From Nesterenkonia sp. F (lineage in GTDB: Bacteria; Actinomycetota; Actinomycetes; Actinomycetales; Micrococcaceae): a stretch of 64,000 nt of DNA. Below, one piece after another: positions 63,801-64,000 of this stretch. Below the pieces are notes generated by a model. The model was given only the letters and a program-made list of their open reading frames with translations. It was not told the DNA's origin and searched no databases. The position numbers and the translations under genes are program-made. Every line of letters begins with the position of its first letter. Positions within the stretch are counted from its first letter, which is position 1. The DNA lies in the NCBI RefSeq assembly GCF_000220985.1, contig NZ_AFRW01000118.1, positions 62,001 to 126,000 on the forward strand, given 5' to 3'.

Positions 63801-64000
63801 CATAGATCATGTCGGCGGCCTCGGAGACCTGGGGAGACGTCACCAGGGCCGTGGCCTCGCCGACGCGGTACTGGCCCGCGCCGCCGACGCCGTCCTGGTC
63901 GAGGAACTGGCCGTCCTCGGCGATGACCTCGGCGCCGCCGGCACCGAGGCGCAGCGTGGCCTCGCTGATCAGGTCCTCGGTCACCGAGTCCACACCTGCT
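60892..64000 (-). CDS. LADTG-anchored repeat surface protein (choice-of-anchor G type), N-terminus outside window
   Basis: At least 1035 aa, open at the right edge, so the signal peptide is not seen. The N-terminal 400 residues resemble choice-of-anchor G proteins (VNFEATADSPLGGSATASWAV, LNHQETTQCTLPDGTETTGS). About six Ig-like repeats of 85-100 residues follow (PGDSTTVDGTGYTPDSTATI type), then a Gly/Ser/Asp spacer and a sorting signal: LADTGANG, a membrane helix and RHRRNAA. LAXTG is the class E sortase signal, and srtE lies 6.3 kb away. The product is probably wall-attached and acidic. Adhesion or a structural coat role is inference. Two neighbouring repeats are nearly identical in DNA over about 115 bp, 294 bp apart. 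Confidence 0.88.
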   Translation of the reverse strand, partial: AGVDSVTEDLISEATLRLGAGGAEVIAEDGQFLDQDGVGGAGQYRVGEATALVTSPQVSEAADMIYDTVGELDATAESIVNDQLDISALTDALPGDTSLDVTIDSNMQEEIFQAIVAEPITTNNEVLTVDFSTGQAQVHLDQLLSGELRPDQPTGMNNQNPNTELIDDELYPMIAETVHDLMEEVTNIAIGAVEGALGSITVNFEATADSPLGGSATASWAVNLMDEEVQPFECTAEGVDGEVACATLQTAYSTLSPLIDGVLAPVRDFLIGDAGQQLFDTAIGDIKTDSITVPIREALEPFIEALTNVVSLQLNHQETTQCTLPDGTETTGSLEVSALSLGLASAVDGARLNIGSAGARIDACGEFSAIDPAVTVDPAEVPAGDSTTVDGTGYTPDSTATIQLQDADGNAVGDPIEGVATDADGNFTQELPVPEGTTPGDYTVVVTDDETGESSNTALTVTEPDATIDPAVTADPAEVPAGDSTTVDGTGYTPDSTATIQLQDADGNPVGDPIEGVATDPEGALTEELPVPADATPGDYTIVVTDDTTDESAQTSLTVTEGDGEDGAETDPSVTVDPTEVTPGDSTTVEGSDYTPDNTVTIELVDDEGNPVGESIEAPTDENGNFTEELPVPEGTEPGDYTVVVTDDETDESAEAPLVVVEFAPSLSAEPQSVPNGEDVTVMGEGYVPGSTVKVEFAAPESQDEVYETLEGVDVSEDGTFEVTWTVEGVQPSALFITATDESDPNISSRTAVSVPPGQSTETEDPILTVDPNQAAPGDTVTIDGEQFAPGTTVTVDVEDIDGNVLDTIEDVQVGDDGTFTHEWEVPEGIDPSACDVVVLTATDSEGNSATSVLCVEEASSELSISIEHEVITHGETQVGHASGYEPGEEVSGFMNSTPSLELGTQTADDEGTVTFEWEIPAEAEVADHTFSTSAEGYEDQSVGFEVVTSGSGSDESGSGEDGSGTIGFGTSGSGTSGSGDSGSGDSDSSDASGDTGDLADTGANGVIALAVLASLALIAGAGAVAFVRHRRNAA

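Noticed and set aside
60892-64000. Complete surface protein starting at a GTG at 63993
   Set aside because: The frame stays open to the window edge and lacks a signal peptide, so the gene is cut rather than complete.

Overview
The window is one stretch of a very GC-rich actinobacterial chromosome. Codon third positions are overwhelmingly G/C, start-stop overlaps of the ATGA, GTGA and TGATG types are frequent, and GTG starts are common. The block fhaA-fhaB-pstP-rodA-pbpA-pknA-pknB, followed by a glutamine amidotransferase, a class E sortase, crgA, ppiA and a rhomboid gene, is the wall-growth/cell-division kinase neighbourhood of Actinobacteria, often found near the replication origin. Gene style fits Micrococcales, perhaps Micrococcaceae or a relative. 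Acidic extracytoplasmic tails and a BCCT osmolyte transporter hint at salt tolerance, which is inference.

Layout. 0-4.5 kb: cytochrome bd oxidase operon cydA-cydB-cydD-(cydC, cut by the window edge), minus strand. 4.7-9.1 kb: SorC-type sugar regulator divergent from a polyol-type ABC importer that lacks its own ATPase. 9.2-10.7 kb: SDR/DUF2867 protein. 10.8-16.6 kb: MacB/FtsX-type ABC exporter and a two-component system, minus strand. 16.7-19.1 kb: a WXG100-like protein and a DUF1023-type hydrolase, preceded by four 18-bp iterons. 19.2-22.1 kb: overlapping GDPD, HAD and PfkB genes. 22.1-26.1 kb: thiazole operon thiO-thiS-thiG-moeZ behind a TPP riboswitch. 26.2-27.4 kb: CmtR-like metal sensor and CDF efflux. 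27.4-41.4 kb: accessory and metabolic genes (Mph-like kinase, tRNA-Gly, nitroreductase, BCCT carrier, TetR/HPP pair with twin operators, BASS carrier, haloacid dehalogenase, thiE, orphan LysR ligand domain, orphan solute-binding lipoprotein, dienelactone hydrolase, gdhA, GNAT, yceI). 41.9-58.0 kb: wall-growth and division block. 58.0-64 kb: DnaA-box-like cluster, PhzF, a copper amine oxidase-like lipoprotein, and a large repeat surface protein with an LADTG sorting signal, cut by the right edge.

How genes work together. FhaA/FhaB, PstP, PknA and PknB form the Ser/Thr phosphorylation circuit that governs RodA/PbpA and CrgA. SrtE and the LADTG surface protein are a plausible enzyme-substrate pair. 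The thi operon and the separately placed thiE together make thiamine phosphate from the thiazole side.

Most notable signals: (1) three copies of a 60-bp perfect or near-perfect hairpin whose variable inner stem co-varies between copies (5804, 14397, 16618); (2) an acidic insertion of about 80 residues inside the PknB kinase domain; (3) a frameshift at a CT repeat that separates a rhomboid from its zinc-finger N-terminus; (4) a cluster of DnaA-box-like sites at 57992-58122; (5) a lipid-anchored amine oxidase with a Trp-Tyr cofactor motif; (6) 18-bp iterons ahead of the WXG-like gene. No insertion sequence, prophage, CRISPR array or rRNA was seen.
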